DNA from: CAYOUV01 sp963790075
Lineage (GTDB): Bacteria; Chloroflexota; Anaerolineae; Anaerolineales; Villigracilaceae
Reading direction: 5' to 3'
DNA: 64,000 nt
Assembly: GCA_963790075.1 (NCBI GenBank)
Contig: CAWBNG010000009.1
Location: forward strand, 124,001-188,000
The notes beneath the pieces are model-generated. The model saw only the letters and a program-made list of their open reading frames with translations, was not told where the DNA came from and did not search any database. The translations under genes were made by a program, and so were the position numbers. Shown here piece after piece: positions 18,801 through 27,094 of this stretch. The number at the start of each line of letters is the position of its first letter. The stretch's first letter is position 1.

Positions 18801-19739
18801 TTGGTTGTAAACGATACCGCCAAAGACGTCTTGCACCAAGTTAATCCCCTCCTACCCGACACCCAGTCTGAGGCTGCTATTCCTCTAAAATTGGGAGAGC
18901 GGATTCTGGGTGTAATCGATGTCCAAAGTTCCCAACCAAACGTATTCCAAGAAGAAGATCTTCAAACATTGCAAATCCTGGCCGACCAGTTAGCAATCGC
19001 AGTCGTCAATACTGAATTATTTGCTGAAACCCAGGAGCATCTTTCTCAGCACAGATTGCTTCACCATGTAACGACATCTGCCGCTTCCGGGACTACCTTA
19101 GAGGAAGCGCTAGACAGTGCCGTTCAGGGCTTGCAAGTCACCCTCGGCGGAGATCGCGTCGCAATCTTGCTTGCCGACAAAGATAATAAAGTCTTGGAAA
19201 TCAAGGCCGCCATTGGGTATTCGGAGGAGGACATCAACGAGATCCGTATCCCGATCGGCACAGGCATCACAGGATGGGCGGCAGCTCATCGCAAACCCTT
19301 ACGCATCGACAATGTGGCAGACGATCCCAGATACATACAGGTTAGCAGCAATACCCGCTCTGAATTAGCCATCCCGCTGACTTACCGAAACGATTTACTA
19401 GGTGTCATCAATGTTGAAAGTGAGCAATTGGGAGCCTATAACGAACACGACGAAGAAATTCTTGGCACACTGGGCGGTAGTTTGGCAGCGATCATCGCAA
19501 ATGCTCGTCTGCTTGAACAAATCCGCAAGCAAGCCGAACGCGAGCGATTGCTTTTCGAAGTTACCAGTAAGATACGTCGCTCGACTGATATGCAAACGAT
19601 TCTCTCAACCACTGCCAATGAGTTAAGCAAAGCTGTTGGCGGCAAACGAACTCAAATAAAAATTGAGCTTATGGGCAATGGTGAAACAGAGCTGACCGAT
19701 GCAGAAGGGTCACACAAGGTCAATACAAATGAGCATTAG
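15810..19739 (+). CDS. Membrane sensor with Cache-like domain, HAMP and five GAF domains, no kinase
   Basis: This 1309-residue protein has TM1 at about 22-44, an extracellular Cache-like domain (50-310), TM2 (318-340) and HAMP (342-392, with RDELGLLAYSFNKM). Five GAF domains follow at about 420-562, 580-730, 750-900, 910-1072 and 1085-1236. The first and fourth belong to one subfamily (YYHAGIFLVD, ALDVQS, LANQIAAAL). The last 50 residues (FEVTSKIRRSTDMQTIL) form a tail shared with the next three proteins. There is no histidine kinase, methyl-accepting, cyclase or phosphodiesterase domain. It must therefore signal through a partner, plausibly the hybrid kinase of the same island. Confidence 0.85.
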   Translation: MTNSPPAPKSQNDQPKFSGRLARTMILALMAFAMIPLSIMASVAYTRSRTLLKEQIASQLKTTIQTQVEQINRELRTKAVRLDYISRRPGFHIPAEAVLSRQKTDAFYRTLVTKAFKEVNQPGDTPLFDDFALVDTEGKIWVSSQLKWEGQSIGGTSYFMNIVSGELSFASYNFVPILLDEFGVITVSPFYGSNGQVQGYLLGVSRQKSSQAILTALTAFNPDSSAYFYTSIGHQFVGVDPHENLLNAFIPSSSQRTVIAATFEPDNNTNFMSSPLSEFTNAAGIDVIAYTDWIPTLNVGVVVELPQSAVFGQLNSLAPFTAILLILTFIAMAIVIWVSINRLVRPILGLAETTRRFSEGDWQERSPIKRRDELGLLAYSFNKMADELSGLYHTLEARIEERTRQIRTAAEVAQSITSNFNLDELLDNTVKLIVERFGYYHAGIFLVDRTGRTANLHAAFGPAAQEMLSRGHKLEVGSSSIIGWVTANNQPRVASDVEDDPIHLKNELMPETRAEVGIPISSGNLILGALDVQSTTSKAFDPDTIVVLQTLANQIAAALQNIGQTEATQVNYQDMERLYRASYQIAEAKTEQEVLETTARVLKDTPYITAVLTVNDRGLEVVSISDPFLRENVQSNPTKFIEFPVHEIATQLLHGSQIYDLTAPSELPAPLSKLFKQMGCQVTALLPVARDEILYAILAFGAPQKHLITPPIIQPYANIANIVSVTVEKVLASSTMEKRLGELGAIASTSQAISSVATLPSLYAILHEQIRQTVGDYSLVVAEYDEETNSVRIPYMYEDGQVSSLEPFPLGEGLSSILIRTHQPLMLVEDTERRAIALGAKVVGKPAKSWMGAPLLVGGESIGAIIIQDLEREKQFTEDDLRFLTALAGQVGGAIYNIRLLNEARQHALRLETAAEIARDISGSLNLDELLLRTVNLITGRFEHYYHAAIFLVDPLGEFAIIREATGEAGAQMKRANHKLGVGSKSIVGYVSGRGEPLVVNDTAKDVLHQVNPLLPDTQSEAAIPLKLGERILGVIDVQSSQPNVFQEEDLQTLQILADQLAIAVVNTELFAETQEHLSQHRLLHHVTTSAASGTTLEEALDSAVQGLQVTLGGDRVAILLADKDNKVLEIKAAIGYSEEDINEIRIPIGTGITGWAAAHRKPLRIDNVADDPRYIQVSSNTRSELAIPLTYRNDLLGVINVESEQLGAYNEHDEEILGTLGGSLAAIIANARLLEQIRKQAERERLLFEVTSKIRRSTDMQTILSTTANELSKAVGGKRTQIKIELMGNGETELTDAEGSHKVNTNEH

Positions 19740-21345
19740 TGGCGAAGTCACCCCAATTCCCAAAACTTCCGAATCGGTTGATGTTGAGGACGCCAGCTTT
19801 GTGTACACACGCTGGCGAGAGAATTTCTTGCGCCCCATATTGCTCGGGTCTGCAATTTTCGGTCTGCTCGCATTAATTCCGGGCATAATGACCACAAACG
19901 ACCCGATTATCATCGGCGTTTACATTTCCGTGTACGCTGCCTTATTAATCGTAGTTATTTTCAATAAACTACCGTACTGGTTGCGTACCGGCGTATTTCT
20001 ATTCCTTGTTTATGCGCTTGGTGCTAGCGGCCTGCTCGAGACTGGTATCTGGGGTGATTCGCGTATATTTTTCTTGGCATTTATCATTCTCAGCACAATC
20101 ATGTTCTCCCCACGTGCCGGTGCAATTGCGACCGCACTCAGCCTGATTTCGACTGCTGTAGTGGGATATTTCGTACTCACGGGTCAATACACGATTTCAG
20201 CCATTAACCAAGTTTCCTCTGCACCCCTCTCCAACTGGTTGAGCGGATCGGCAGCCCTGTTATTGCTCTCGGTAATTATCATCATAGGGTTGCGCTTAAT
20301 GCAAAGGGAATTTGTCCGCGCTCATGAACGTGCACAATTAAATTTTGCAGCGCTCCAAGGAGAGCGCACCGGCTTAGCTGACCGCGTAGCTGAACGAACC
20401 GCACAGCTCGAAGCGGTTAATGAAGTAGGACGATTTGCCAGCTCCATTCTTGATCCGGACGAATTGGCCAAGCAAATCGTTGGCTTGATTACGGAAAGAT
20501 TTGGCCATTATTACGCAGCGTTATTCCTGGTTGACGAAACAGGCAAATGGGCCGATCTCAAAGCGGCTACCGGGGAGGCGGGACGACTATTGGTGGAAAG
20601 TAAACACCGACTTGAAATTGGTAGTCACAGCATGGTCGGGACGGCTATCGATACTCACCAGGCTCGGATAGCCTTAGATGTTGGGTCGGAATTGAACCGT
20701 TTCAGTAACCCGCTATTACCATACACGAAGTCAGAAATTGCAATTCCCCTGAGCATCGGCGACCGCGTAATTGGCGCCTTGGATGTGCAATCCACAAAAG
20801 ATGAAGCTTTCAACGATCAAGATATTAATACATTCCAGGGCATGGCGATCCAGGTTGCAATTGCACTGGAAAATGCCCACCTCTTTAAAGAAACCCAGGA
20901 GAACCTCCAGGAGATAAGTACCATCCACAAACAATACATCTCACAATCCTGGGGTGACTTACTCCAAACTGACAGCAGCCTGCAATTTGCCACCAGCGAC
21001 AACTCTGAGCTCAACACCGATTCCTCATCCCATAATGTCCCTCTGGCACTGCGCGAACAGGTTATTGGTGAAATTACGATGGAAGGTGAAGAGGAGTGGT
21101 CACAAGAAGAAAGAGGCTGGATTGAGGCGGTTGCTACTCAAGCTGCACTTGCTCTCGAAAATGCGCGCTTGATTGAAGAAACCCAACAAACAGCATTAAG
21201 TGATCACCTTATCGCTGAGATTACAAGCAAGATCTGGTCATCCACCACCATCAACGGCATTCTTCAAACTGCAGTCAAGGAACTCGGGCAAGTGCTGGAT
21301 GTCTCGGAGGCTTCGATTGAGCTTAAAATGGACGAAGAGCAATGA
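19729..21345 (+). CDS. Membrane GAF-domain receptor with shared C-terminal tail, no kinase
   Basis: This 538-residue protein begins with five or six hydrophobic helices (about 35-190) instead of an extracellular sensor. A short coiled coil leads to one full GAF domain (about 230-392, with YYAALFLVDE and GALDVQS). A partial, C-terminal-half GAF-like segment follows (about 436-492, VPLALREQVIGEI), then the shared tail (IAEITSKIWSSTTINGILQ). The ATG at 19729 overlaps the previous stop by 11 bp; a start at 19699 lacks a ribosome site. No output domain is seen. Confidence 0.8.
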   Translation: MSISGEVTPIPKTSESVDVEDASFVYTRWRENFLRPILLGSAIFGLLALIPGIMTTNDPIIIGVYISVYAALLIVVIFNKLPYWLRTGVFLFLVYALGASGLLETGIWGDSRIFFLAFIILSTIMFSPRAGAIATALSLISTAVVGYFVLTGQYTISAINQVSSAPLSNWLSGSAALLLLSVIIIIGLRLMQREFVRAHERAQLNFAALQGERTGLADRVAERTAQLEAVNEVGRFASSILDPDELAKQIVGLITERFGHYYAALFLVDETGKWADLKAATGEAGRLLVESKHRLEIGSHSMVGTAIDTHQARIALDVGSELNRFSNPLLPYTKSEIAIPLSIGDRVIGALDVQSTKDEAFNDQDINTFQGMAIQVAIALENAHLFKETQENLQEISTIHKQYISQSWGDLLQTDSSLQFATSDNSELNTDSSSHNVPLALREQVIGEITMEGEEEWSQEERGWIEAVATQAALALENARLIEETQQTALSDHLIAEITSKIWSSTTINGILQTAVKELGQVLDVSEASIELKMDEEQ

Positions 21346-23393
21346 ATAGTGAAAACCGCTTATTAGCTTATCTCAAGAAACTTCTTTCAAGTTGGGGCGC
21401 AAGTTATATCTTGCGTATGCAGATATTTGCTCAATTTGTTTCATCCCTGGCTGTACTCCTGGGCTTGGGTTATTTGCTCCTTAATGTTAAATTTACACCC
21501 TCCGAGACCAGTCAATTAGTCATTGCGGGTTTTGCTCTGATCTCTTTAGCCAATATTATCGTTTTGGTTTCGATTTATTTTCTTACGACCAATGCAAGAC
21601 AACTCCTGGATTCTCACACGAAAACCAGCCCGTTATTAAATTCTGAAGACGAGGTAAAAACTGGAAACGACGAACGAGCCTGGAAGGAAATCACGGCCGT
21701 TGTTTGGCGCTTTAGCATGGAGGCCACTCTGGTTGGTTTTTTTCTAGTCGTGATCCCTCTGTCCCTATACATGTACACAGTCGTGAAGATAGATTTAGGA
21801 CGAGCAATACACGTCGCTTTGGGCGGCCTTTTGTCCATTATTGGAGGAGTTACATTAAATAGCTTACTTTTAGATTTCTTAATGATTCCTCCGCGATTGG
21901 CCCTTACCCCAACATCCTTTGAGTCCCAAATAGAGGGTGTGCGTTCAAACCACCTGCGCGGACGGTTGCAATTGCTGGTATTTGCGTTAATAGTTATCGC
22001 ACTGCTCATGGTTTCGCCGCGCGCCTACCAGGAAGCTGTAGACGCGATGAATGCCAATGGCGTCCTGGCAGGCAATTTACCCAGGCTGCAAATCCAACTG
22101 ATAATTGTGGCTGCCATCGCGCTTGCCATCGGAACGTTTTTTACAAATTTAATGAGCAGAACCATAGATATTCCCATCCAAAACCTAATTCGCACCATGG
22201 ATGAAGTACAGAAGGGAAACATAGACCAACGCGCTGAGGTAATTGGTACCGATGAAATTGGCCAATTGAGCATATATTTCAATCAAGCCCTTGCCCGACT
22301 GCAGGAATTACAGACCAACCTTGAGGATGAAGTAGCCAAGCGCACAGCCGACCTGGCACAAAAGACCACGAAGCTTCAAGCCGCCTCGCAAATTGCCAGA
22401 AGGGCAGCGTCCCTTCAAAACATCGAGGATCTTCTTATTACCATCGTCAAAACGACTTCAGAAGAATTCGGCTTCTATCATACAGGTTTGTTCTTGACAG
22501 ACGAACGTAAAGAATATGTAGTCCTGCAAGCTGCATCCTCTGAAGGCGGGCAACAAATGCTTCAGCGTGAACATCGTCTGCGGATAGGAGGTCAGGGCAT
22601 CGTCGGCACAGTTGCTTATCAGCGCCAGCCCAGAATCGCAGTAGATGTCGGAGCTGATGCGGTTTTCTTTAATAACCCTGACCTTCCTGAGACACGTTCG
22701 GAAATGGCGCTCCCTTTAATAGTCCGCGATGAAGTTATTGGTGTTTTGGATTTTCAATCAACCAAGTCTGAGGCCTTTTTGTATGAAGACTTGGAGGTAA
22801 TGGAAACGCTCGCTGATCAAATAGCGCTGGCTATTGAAAATACACGCTTGCTCACAGAAAGTCAATCGATCATCCAGCAATTACAACTGCTTTCATCAGA
22901 AAAGACACAGTCAGCCTGGGACCAACGCAACCAGCGTCAGCCTTATGCCTACACATATTCTCCGCAGGGAATTCAACCCGGTAAAAAGAAAAATAACAAC
23001 TCGGAACTGGAATCCAACTATCTCGAAATTCCGATCGAGACCCGCGGTCAAAGTATTGGCAGGATCAAACTGGTACGCAATGACAAGGATGCTAATTGGT
23101 CCGATCGCGAGAAAAATGTGACCAGAGAGATTGCAGCCCAGGTCGGCCTGGCCCTTGAAGGTGCACGCTTATTGGAAGATTCACTCAATCAAGCACAACG
23201 CGAAAAAACAGTCAGCGATGTAAGTAGCAAGATACACGAAACCCTTGATATCGATACCGTATTGAAGACAGCTGCTCAAGAATTTCAACAAATATTTGGG
23301 CTAGAGGAAGCGGAAGTCAGATTAGGCACCAGCGCCTCCACTATCAAAAAACGGAAAGGCTCCAATGGCCACAATCCGAATTCCGATATTTAG
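21342..23393 (+). CDS. Membrane HAMP-GAF receptor with shared C-terminal tail, no kinase
   Basis: This 683-residue protein overlaps the previous stop codon by 4 bp (ATGA). It has six predicted membrane helices up to about residue 270, a HAMP-like linker (about 275-330, GTDEIGQLSIYFNQAL) and a full GAF domain (about 360-505, FYHTGLFLTD, NPDLPETRSEMALPL). A half-GAF segment (about 560-620, LEIPIETRGQSIGRI) and the shared tail (VSDVSSKIHETLDIDTVLK) follow. There is no enzymatic output domain. Its GAF is closest to that of the following gene, which has the same FFNNPDLP stretch, suggesting recent duplication. Confidence 0.82.
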   Translation: MNSENRLLAYLKKLLSSWGASYILRMQIFAQFVSSLAVLLGLGYLLLNVKFTPSETSQLVIAGFALISLANIIVLVSIYFLTTNARQLLDSHTKTSPLLNSEDEVKTGNDERAWKEITAVVWRFSMEATLVGFFLVVIPLSLYMYTVVKIDLGRAIHVALGGLLSIIGGVTLNSLLLDFLMIPPRLALTPTSFESQIEGVRSNHLRGRLQLLVFALIVIALLMVSPRAYQEAVDAMNANGVLAGNLPRLQIQLIIVAAIALAIGTFFTNLMSRTIDIPIQNLIRTMDEVQKGNIDQRAEVIGTDEIGQLSIYFNQALARLQELQTNLEDEVAKRTADLAQKTTKLQAASQIARRAASLQNIEDLLITIVKTTSEEFGFYHTGLFLTDERKEYVVLQAASSEGGQQMLQREHRLRIGGQGIVGTVAYQRQPRIAVDVGADAVFFNNPDLPETRSEMALPLIVRDEVIGVLDFQSTKSEAFLYEDLEVMETLADQIALAIENTRLLTESQSIIQQLQLLSSEKTQSAWDQRNQRQPYAYTYSPQGIQPGKKKNNNSELESNYLEIPIETRGQSIGRIKLVRNDKDANWSDREKNVTREIAAQVGLALEGARLLEDSLNQAQREKTVSDVSSKIHETLDIDTVLKTAAQEFQQIFGLEEAEVRLGTSASTIKKRKGSNGHNPNSDI

Positions 23394-23414
23394 CATCGCG
23401 AATAGAAAAGACTT

Positions 23415-24353
23415 ATGACCACACTTGATACGCAAACCCTGAAAAGAGACGCGATAACCCTGCGCCGTCGCAATGGCTTTATTGCTGCCGTTTTGGTTGC
23501 GGTTGCTGCCTTAGCTAATGCGTTTATTGCCTTTTCAATTGCCTCAAAAACCCAGCTCTGGCAATCTTGGGCCGATCTGGCTGTTGTAATATTATTTGTC
23601 CTGCTCGCTACTTTATCTGCAATTAGGATCCAGGGGGGGCATGTTGATCAGGGTGCTAAATTATTAATAGCAAGCCTGTTGATAGCCTTGGCTTTGCGAT
23701 CCACCTTAACCGAAGGCTTTGGTTTTGTCTTTGGCATCATTGCCGCAGTCCTCGCCTCGATTATAGCTATCTTGGCACTTCCATCATCTCAAACCGGTTT
23801 GTACTCCGGAATTGGCATCCTTTCAGGAGCGGGAATCATTCTGTTCGACTTATATGCCCCACCCTATCGCCAGACCCCAGATCCTTTATTGGCGAAAATT
23901 TATCCGATCATAGGAACTACACTGGCTTTGCTTTATTTTGGAGTTTTGATTCGCAATGCCAGGCGGTTAAGCCTCTATACCAAAATCACTTCAGCTTTAC
24001 TCGTTGCAGCTCTCATTCCAATCATCATATTGGGATTCATTGGAAATCGCACGCTACAAACAACACTATCTCAAAGCCAAAATGGGGTTCTGCTTGGAAG
24101 CGCGCTACAGGTTGCTAACAGCCTGGACACCTTTATCCAATCAAACCTGAACGCAATCCGTGTTGAAGGTCAAACTCCAATTTTTTCGGAATACTTACTT
24201 ACCCACAATTCAAGGAGTCTTTCAAGTTCCGCAATCGATTTCAATGCAATACAAGCTTTAAGGGCTCTCAATCGAAAGGACCTGATATTCATCGAGTTCA
24301 TATGCACTTCTGGATTATCGCGGGATAAACATCCTGGATACCCAGCCCAGTAA
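23415..24353 (+). CDS. N-terminal part of a frameshifted Cache-HAMP-GAF receptor
   Basis: This reading frame encodes about six membrane helices (residues 20-185), a further helix (about 195-215) and the first half of an extracellular Cache-like domain. The frame then leaves the family pattern at IFIEFICTSG and stops. Reading one base on, from about 24297, gives SYALLDYRGINILDTQ, the expected continuation of a Cache domain, which runs straight into the next open frame. Removing one T of the TT at 24297-24298 restores a single protein of about 957 residues ending at 26286. The break is an assembly error or a genuine frameshift. Confidence 0.75.
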   Translation: MTTLDTQTLKRDAITLRRRNGFIAAVLVAVAALANAFIAFSIASKTQLWQSWADLAVVILFVLLATLSAIRIQGGHVDQGAKLLIASLLIALALRSTLTEGFGFVFGIIAAVLASIIAILALPSSQTGLYSGIGILSGAGIILFDLYAPPYRQTPDPLLAKIYPIIGTTLALLYFGVLIRNARRLSLYTKITSALLVAALIPIIILGFIGNRTLQTTLSQSQNGVLLGSALQVANSLDTFIQSNLNAIRVEGQTPIFSEYLLTHNSRSLSSSAIDFNAIQALRALNRKDLIFIEFICTSGLSRDKHPGYPAQ

Positions 24354-24360
24354 TATCGGA

Positions 24361-26286
24361 ATGCGCGAATACAACCAACGCTATTATTATGAGCCATACA
24401 AATCCGGGCTTCCATATGTATCTTCAGTCGAATACTCTCCAGACAAACAGAATACATATATTTATTTCAGCGCTCCGGTTCGCGCTGTTACCGGTCAAAC
24501 CGTTGGGATTATCCGCGTTAAGTATAACGCCTACAAATTTCAACAACTTGTAAATCAATTTAATAATACAGCCGGCCCAGATTCATTTGCTGCCGTTTTG
24601 GATGAAAATTTTGTCTTCCTGGCCCATGGCTATGACACAAATATGGTCATGAAGTACGGTGCTTCGATCTCGTATCCAATTATCGCCTCGCTTCAAACCA
24701 TGAACCGCTTGCCTCCTGGTCCAATTTCAAGTGTATCAGTCGAATTGCCTGGCTTGGAGCAAGGTCTTCAGAATTCCAAAGATCAGCCAATTTTCGATGC
24801 CATGCTACTCAAAACTCCTGGCGGAACCGACGTGCAGCCACCAATTGATACCGTTGGGGTCTCTCAGATGAAAACCGAACCCTGGTATGTCGTTTTTGCC
24901 CAATCCAAGGCTGTCTTCGAAGCACCGCTCCGCAATCAAACCCGCTCGCTTACCTTACTCGGTATCCTCATTGCGAGTCTTACGACGGTCGTCGCTTTGT
25001 GGATTACGCGCGCCTTAACCCAACCAATTTTCCAATTGAGCGAAACCGCAACGTTAATCGCCGAAGGTGATTTGAATGCTCGTGCAAGAGTCTCCACGAG
25101 TGATGAAATTGGCGACCTGGCTTCTACGTTCAATATCATGACAACCCAGTTACGCGATCTTGTAAATAATTTGGAAGTACGCGTAGCAGAACGCACCGAA
25201 CAACTTGAGCGACGCGCAGTACAACTTCGTACCGCCACCGAAGTTGGCAATGCCGCAGCTAACATCCGCGAAATTGAGACGTTGCTCAACCAGGTGACAC
25301 ATCTCATCAGTGACCGTTTTGGTTTCTATCATGTGGGTATATTCCTGCTTGACGAGCACAGGGAATATGCCGTATTGCAGGCTGCCAATAGTCCGGGTGG
25401 TCAAAAAATGCTTGCTCGCAACCATAAATTAAAAGTAGGCGAGCTTGGATTGGTCGGGTATGCGACCGGGTCTGGTAAACCACGCATTGCATTGGATGTC
25501 GGTAAAGATGCCGTCTTCTTTAATAATCCCGATTTGCCCGATACGCGTTCGGAAATGGCGCTTCCGTTGATCGCTGGCGGGGAAATTCTTGGCGCATTGG
25601 ATGTTCAAAGTATGGAAGAGGCCGCTTTCAGCGAGGAAGATATCACTACGCTCCAAATCTTAGCGGATCAGGTTGCGGTTGCCATTGAAAACGCACGTCT
25701 CTTCGATGAAAGTCAGTCAGCTTTGGACGCAGCTGGGCGCGCTTATGGCGAATTAAGCCGAGAGGCCTGGCGAAAATTACTCCAATCAAAACCGGGCATC
25801 GGATACATTGGGCGCAAAAACCTGGTACGCGAAATTTCCGGGGAGTGGAAGGATGAGCTTGCCCTATCTGCTTCTGAAGGTCGGGTAACCAGCAGCAAAG
25901 ATGGGAAATCACTAGGAATTCCAATCGAGATTCGCGGAGAATTCATCGGATCTATTCGTTTGCAAAAATCCTCCAATGAGCCAACCTGGAGTCGGGACGA
26001 AATAGAGCTGGCACAAACCCTCGCCGACCAGATGAGTTCGGCTTTAGAGAGTGCCCGCCTCTATGCAGAAACCCAGCGCCGTGCCGAACGTGAACGCCTT
26101 GTCACTGAAATCACAACCAAGATTCGCAGTACCAATGATCCACAGACAATGCTCCAAACCGCTATCAGCGAACTTAAGGATGTCCTTGGTGCTACCCAAG
26201 TTCAAATCATTCCGCAAACCACATCGAATCAACAAATCCAACGTATCGCCGACTCTGAAATCCCACCTAGCGAATCGCCCGAATAA
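24361..26286 (+). CDS. C-terminal part of a frameshifted Cache-HAMP-GAF receptor
   Basis: The open frame really extends upstream of the ATG at 24361 to about 24298 and continues the Cache domain of the preceding fragment (REYNQRYYYEPYKSG is typical Cache sequence). It has a second membrane helix (LTLLGILIASLTTVVALWI), HAMP (TSDEIGDLASTFNIM), a full GAF (FYHVGIFLLDE, GALDVQSMEE), a half-GAF (LGIPIEIRGEFIGSI) and the shared tail (VTEITTKIRSTNDPQTMLQ). As a stand-alone gene it would begin in mid-domain with no ribosome site. Like its neighbours the full protein has no kinase. Confidence 0.78.
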   Translation: MREYNQRYYYEPYKSGLPYVSSVEYSPDKQNTYIYFSAPVRAVTGQTVGIIRVKYNAYKFQQLVNQFNNTAGPDSFAAVLDENFVFLAHGYDTNMVMKYGASISYPIIASLQTMNRLPPGPISSVSVELPGLEQGLQNSKDQPIFDAMLLKTPGGTDVQPPIDTVGVSQMKTEPWYVVFAQSKAVFEAPLRNQTRSLTLLGILIASLTTVVALWITRALTQPIFQLSETATLIAEGDLNARARVSTSDEIGDLASTFNIMTTQLRDLVNNLEVRVAERTEQLERRAVQLRTATEVGNAAANIREIETLLNQVTHLISDRFGFYHVGIFLLDEHREYAVLQAANSPGGQKMLARNHKLKVGELGLVGYATGSGKPRIALDVGKDAVFFNNPDLPDTRSEMALPLIAGGEILGALDVQSMEEAAFSEEDITTLQILADQVAVAIENARLFDESQSALDAAGRAYGELSREAWRKLLQSKPGIGYIGRKNLVREISGEWKDELALSASEGRVTSSKDGKSLGIPIEIRGEFIGSIRLQKSSNEPTWSRDEIELAQTLADQMSSALESARLYAETQRRAERERLVTEITTKIRSTNDPQTMLQTAISELKDVLGATQVQIIPQTTSNQQIQRIADSEIPPSESPE

Positions 26287-26308
26287 CTGAATAGAAGGCA
26301 AATTTACC

Positions 26309-27094
26309 ATGTCTTATATAATCACGATATCAAATGAAAAAGGCGGGGTCGCCAAAACGACAACATGCCTTTCCTTAGGAGCATCGCTAGCGGAACAAGG
26401 TCGCCGGGTTTTGCTAATTGATCTTGACCCACAAGCAAATCTCTCACTGGCGCTCGGATTCGAGCAAGACACAGATCGTCCAAGTTCTAGTCAAATACTA
26501 ATTGAAGGCGCTCAAATCCTAGATGCCTGTTCCGCTACTGAAATCGAAAACCTCGACATAATTCCTTCCAGTGCAACCATCGAGAATGCGGAGCAATTTC
26601 TTCCCATGCGCATGGACTTCAGAAACACGCTCCGGTATGCGTTTGAAGCAGCAGGTTCATTGCCTTTTGAATATGTGATTATTGATTGTCCCCCATCCCT
26701 TGGGGCGATAACAACCAACGCCTTATGTGCTGCTCAATTACTCATTATCCCTACACAAGCTGAGTATTTTTCAGCCTATGCCTTGAGAAATATGATGTCC
26801 CTTATCAGACGCATCCGTGAGGAAAATAACCCATCCCTTGTGTATCGAATCCTGATTACATTATTGGATAGGCGCAACAGGACTCATCGCAATATCGAAG
26901 AGCAACTGCGCAATACTTTTGAAGAAGGGTTGCTTGAGACTGTGATTGAAATAGATACAAAACTCCGCGAAAGCCCAATCGTAGGTTTACCTATTACTAG
27001 TTACAAACCAAATAGCCGAGGCTCACAACAATATCGGATACTGGCCCAGGAGCTAATTAGATATGTCGAAGAAGCAAATAGACAACCGGCTTGA
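26309..27094 (+). CDS. ParA/Soj-family ATPase within the sensory operon
   Basis: This 261-residue protein has the deviant Walker A box KGGVAKTT (residues 11-18) with the signature first Lys, the DLDPQANLS switch I region, and IIDCPPSLG as Walker B. Such proteins form ATP-dependent dimers that position DNA, plasmids or protein clusters. No ParB gene or parS-like site is nearby. The gene lies between the receptors and the hybrid kinase gene, whose start overlaps its 3' end by 32 bp. This resembles ParA-type proteins that position chemoreceptor arrays. A role in localising the sensory complex is therefore inferred rather than chromosome partitioning. Confidence 0.88.
   Translation: MSYIITISNEKGGVAKTTTCLSLGASLAEQGRRVLLIDLDPQANLSLALGFEQDTDRPSSSQILIEGAQILDACSATEIENLDIIPSSATIENAEQFLPMRMDFRNTLRYAFEAAGSLPFEYVIIDCPPSLGAITTNALCAAQLLIIPTQAEYFSAYALRNMMSLIRRIREENNPSLVYRILITLLDRRNRTHRNIEEQLRNTFEEGLLETVIEIDTKLRESPIVGLPITSYKPNSRGSQQYRILAQELIRYVEEANRQPA

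Noticed and set aside
24291..24310. Programmed ribosomal frameshift in the Cache-GAF receptor
   Set aside because: No slippery heptamer or downstream stem is visible; an indel in TT is simpler.
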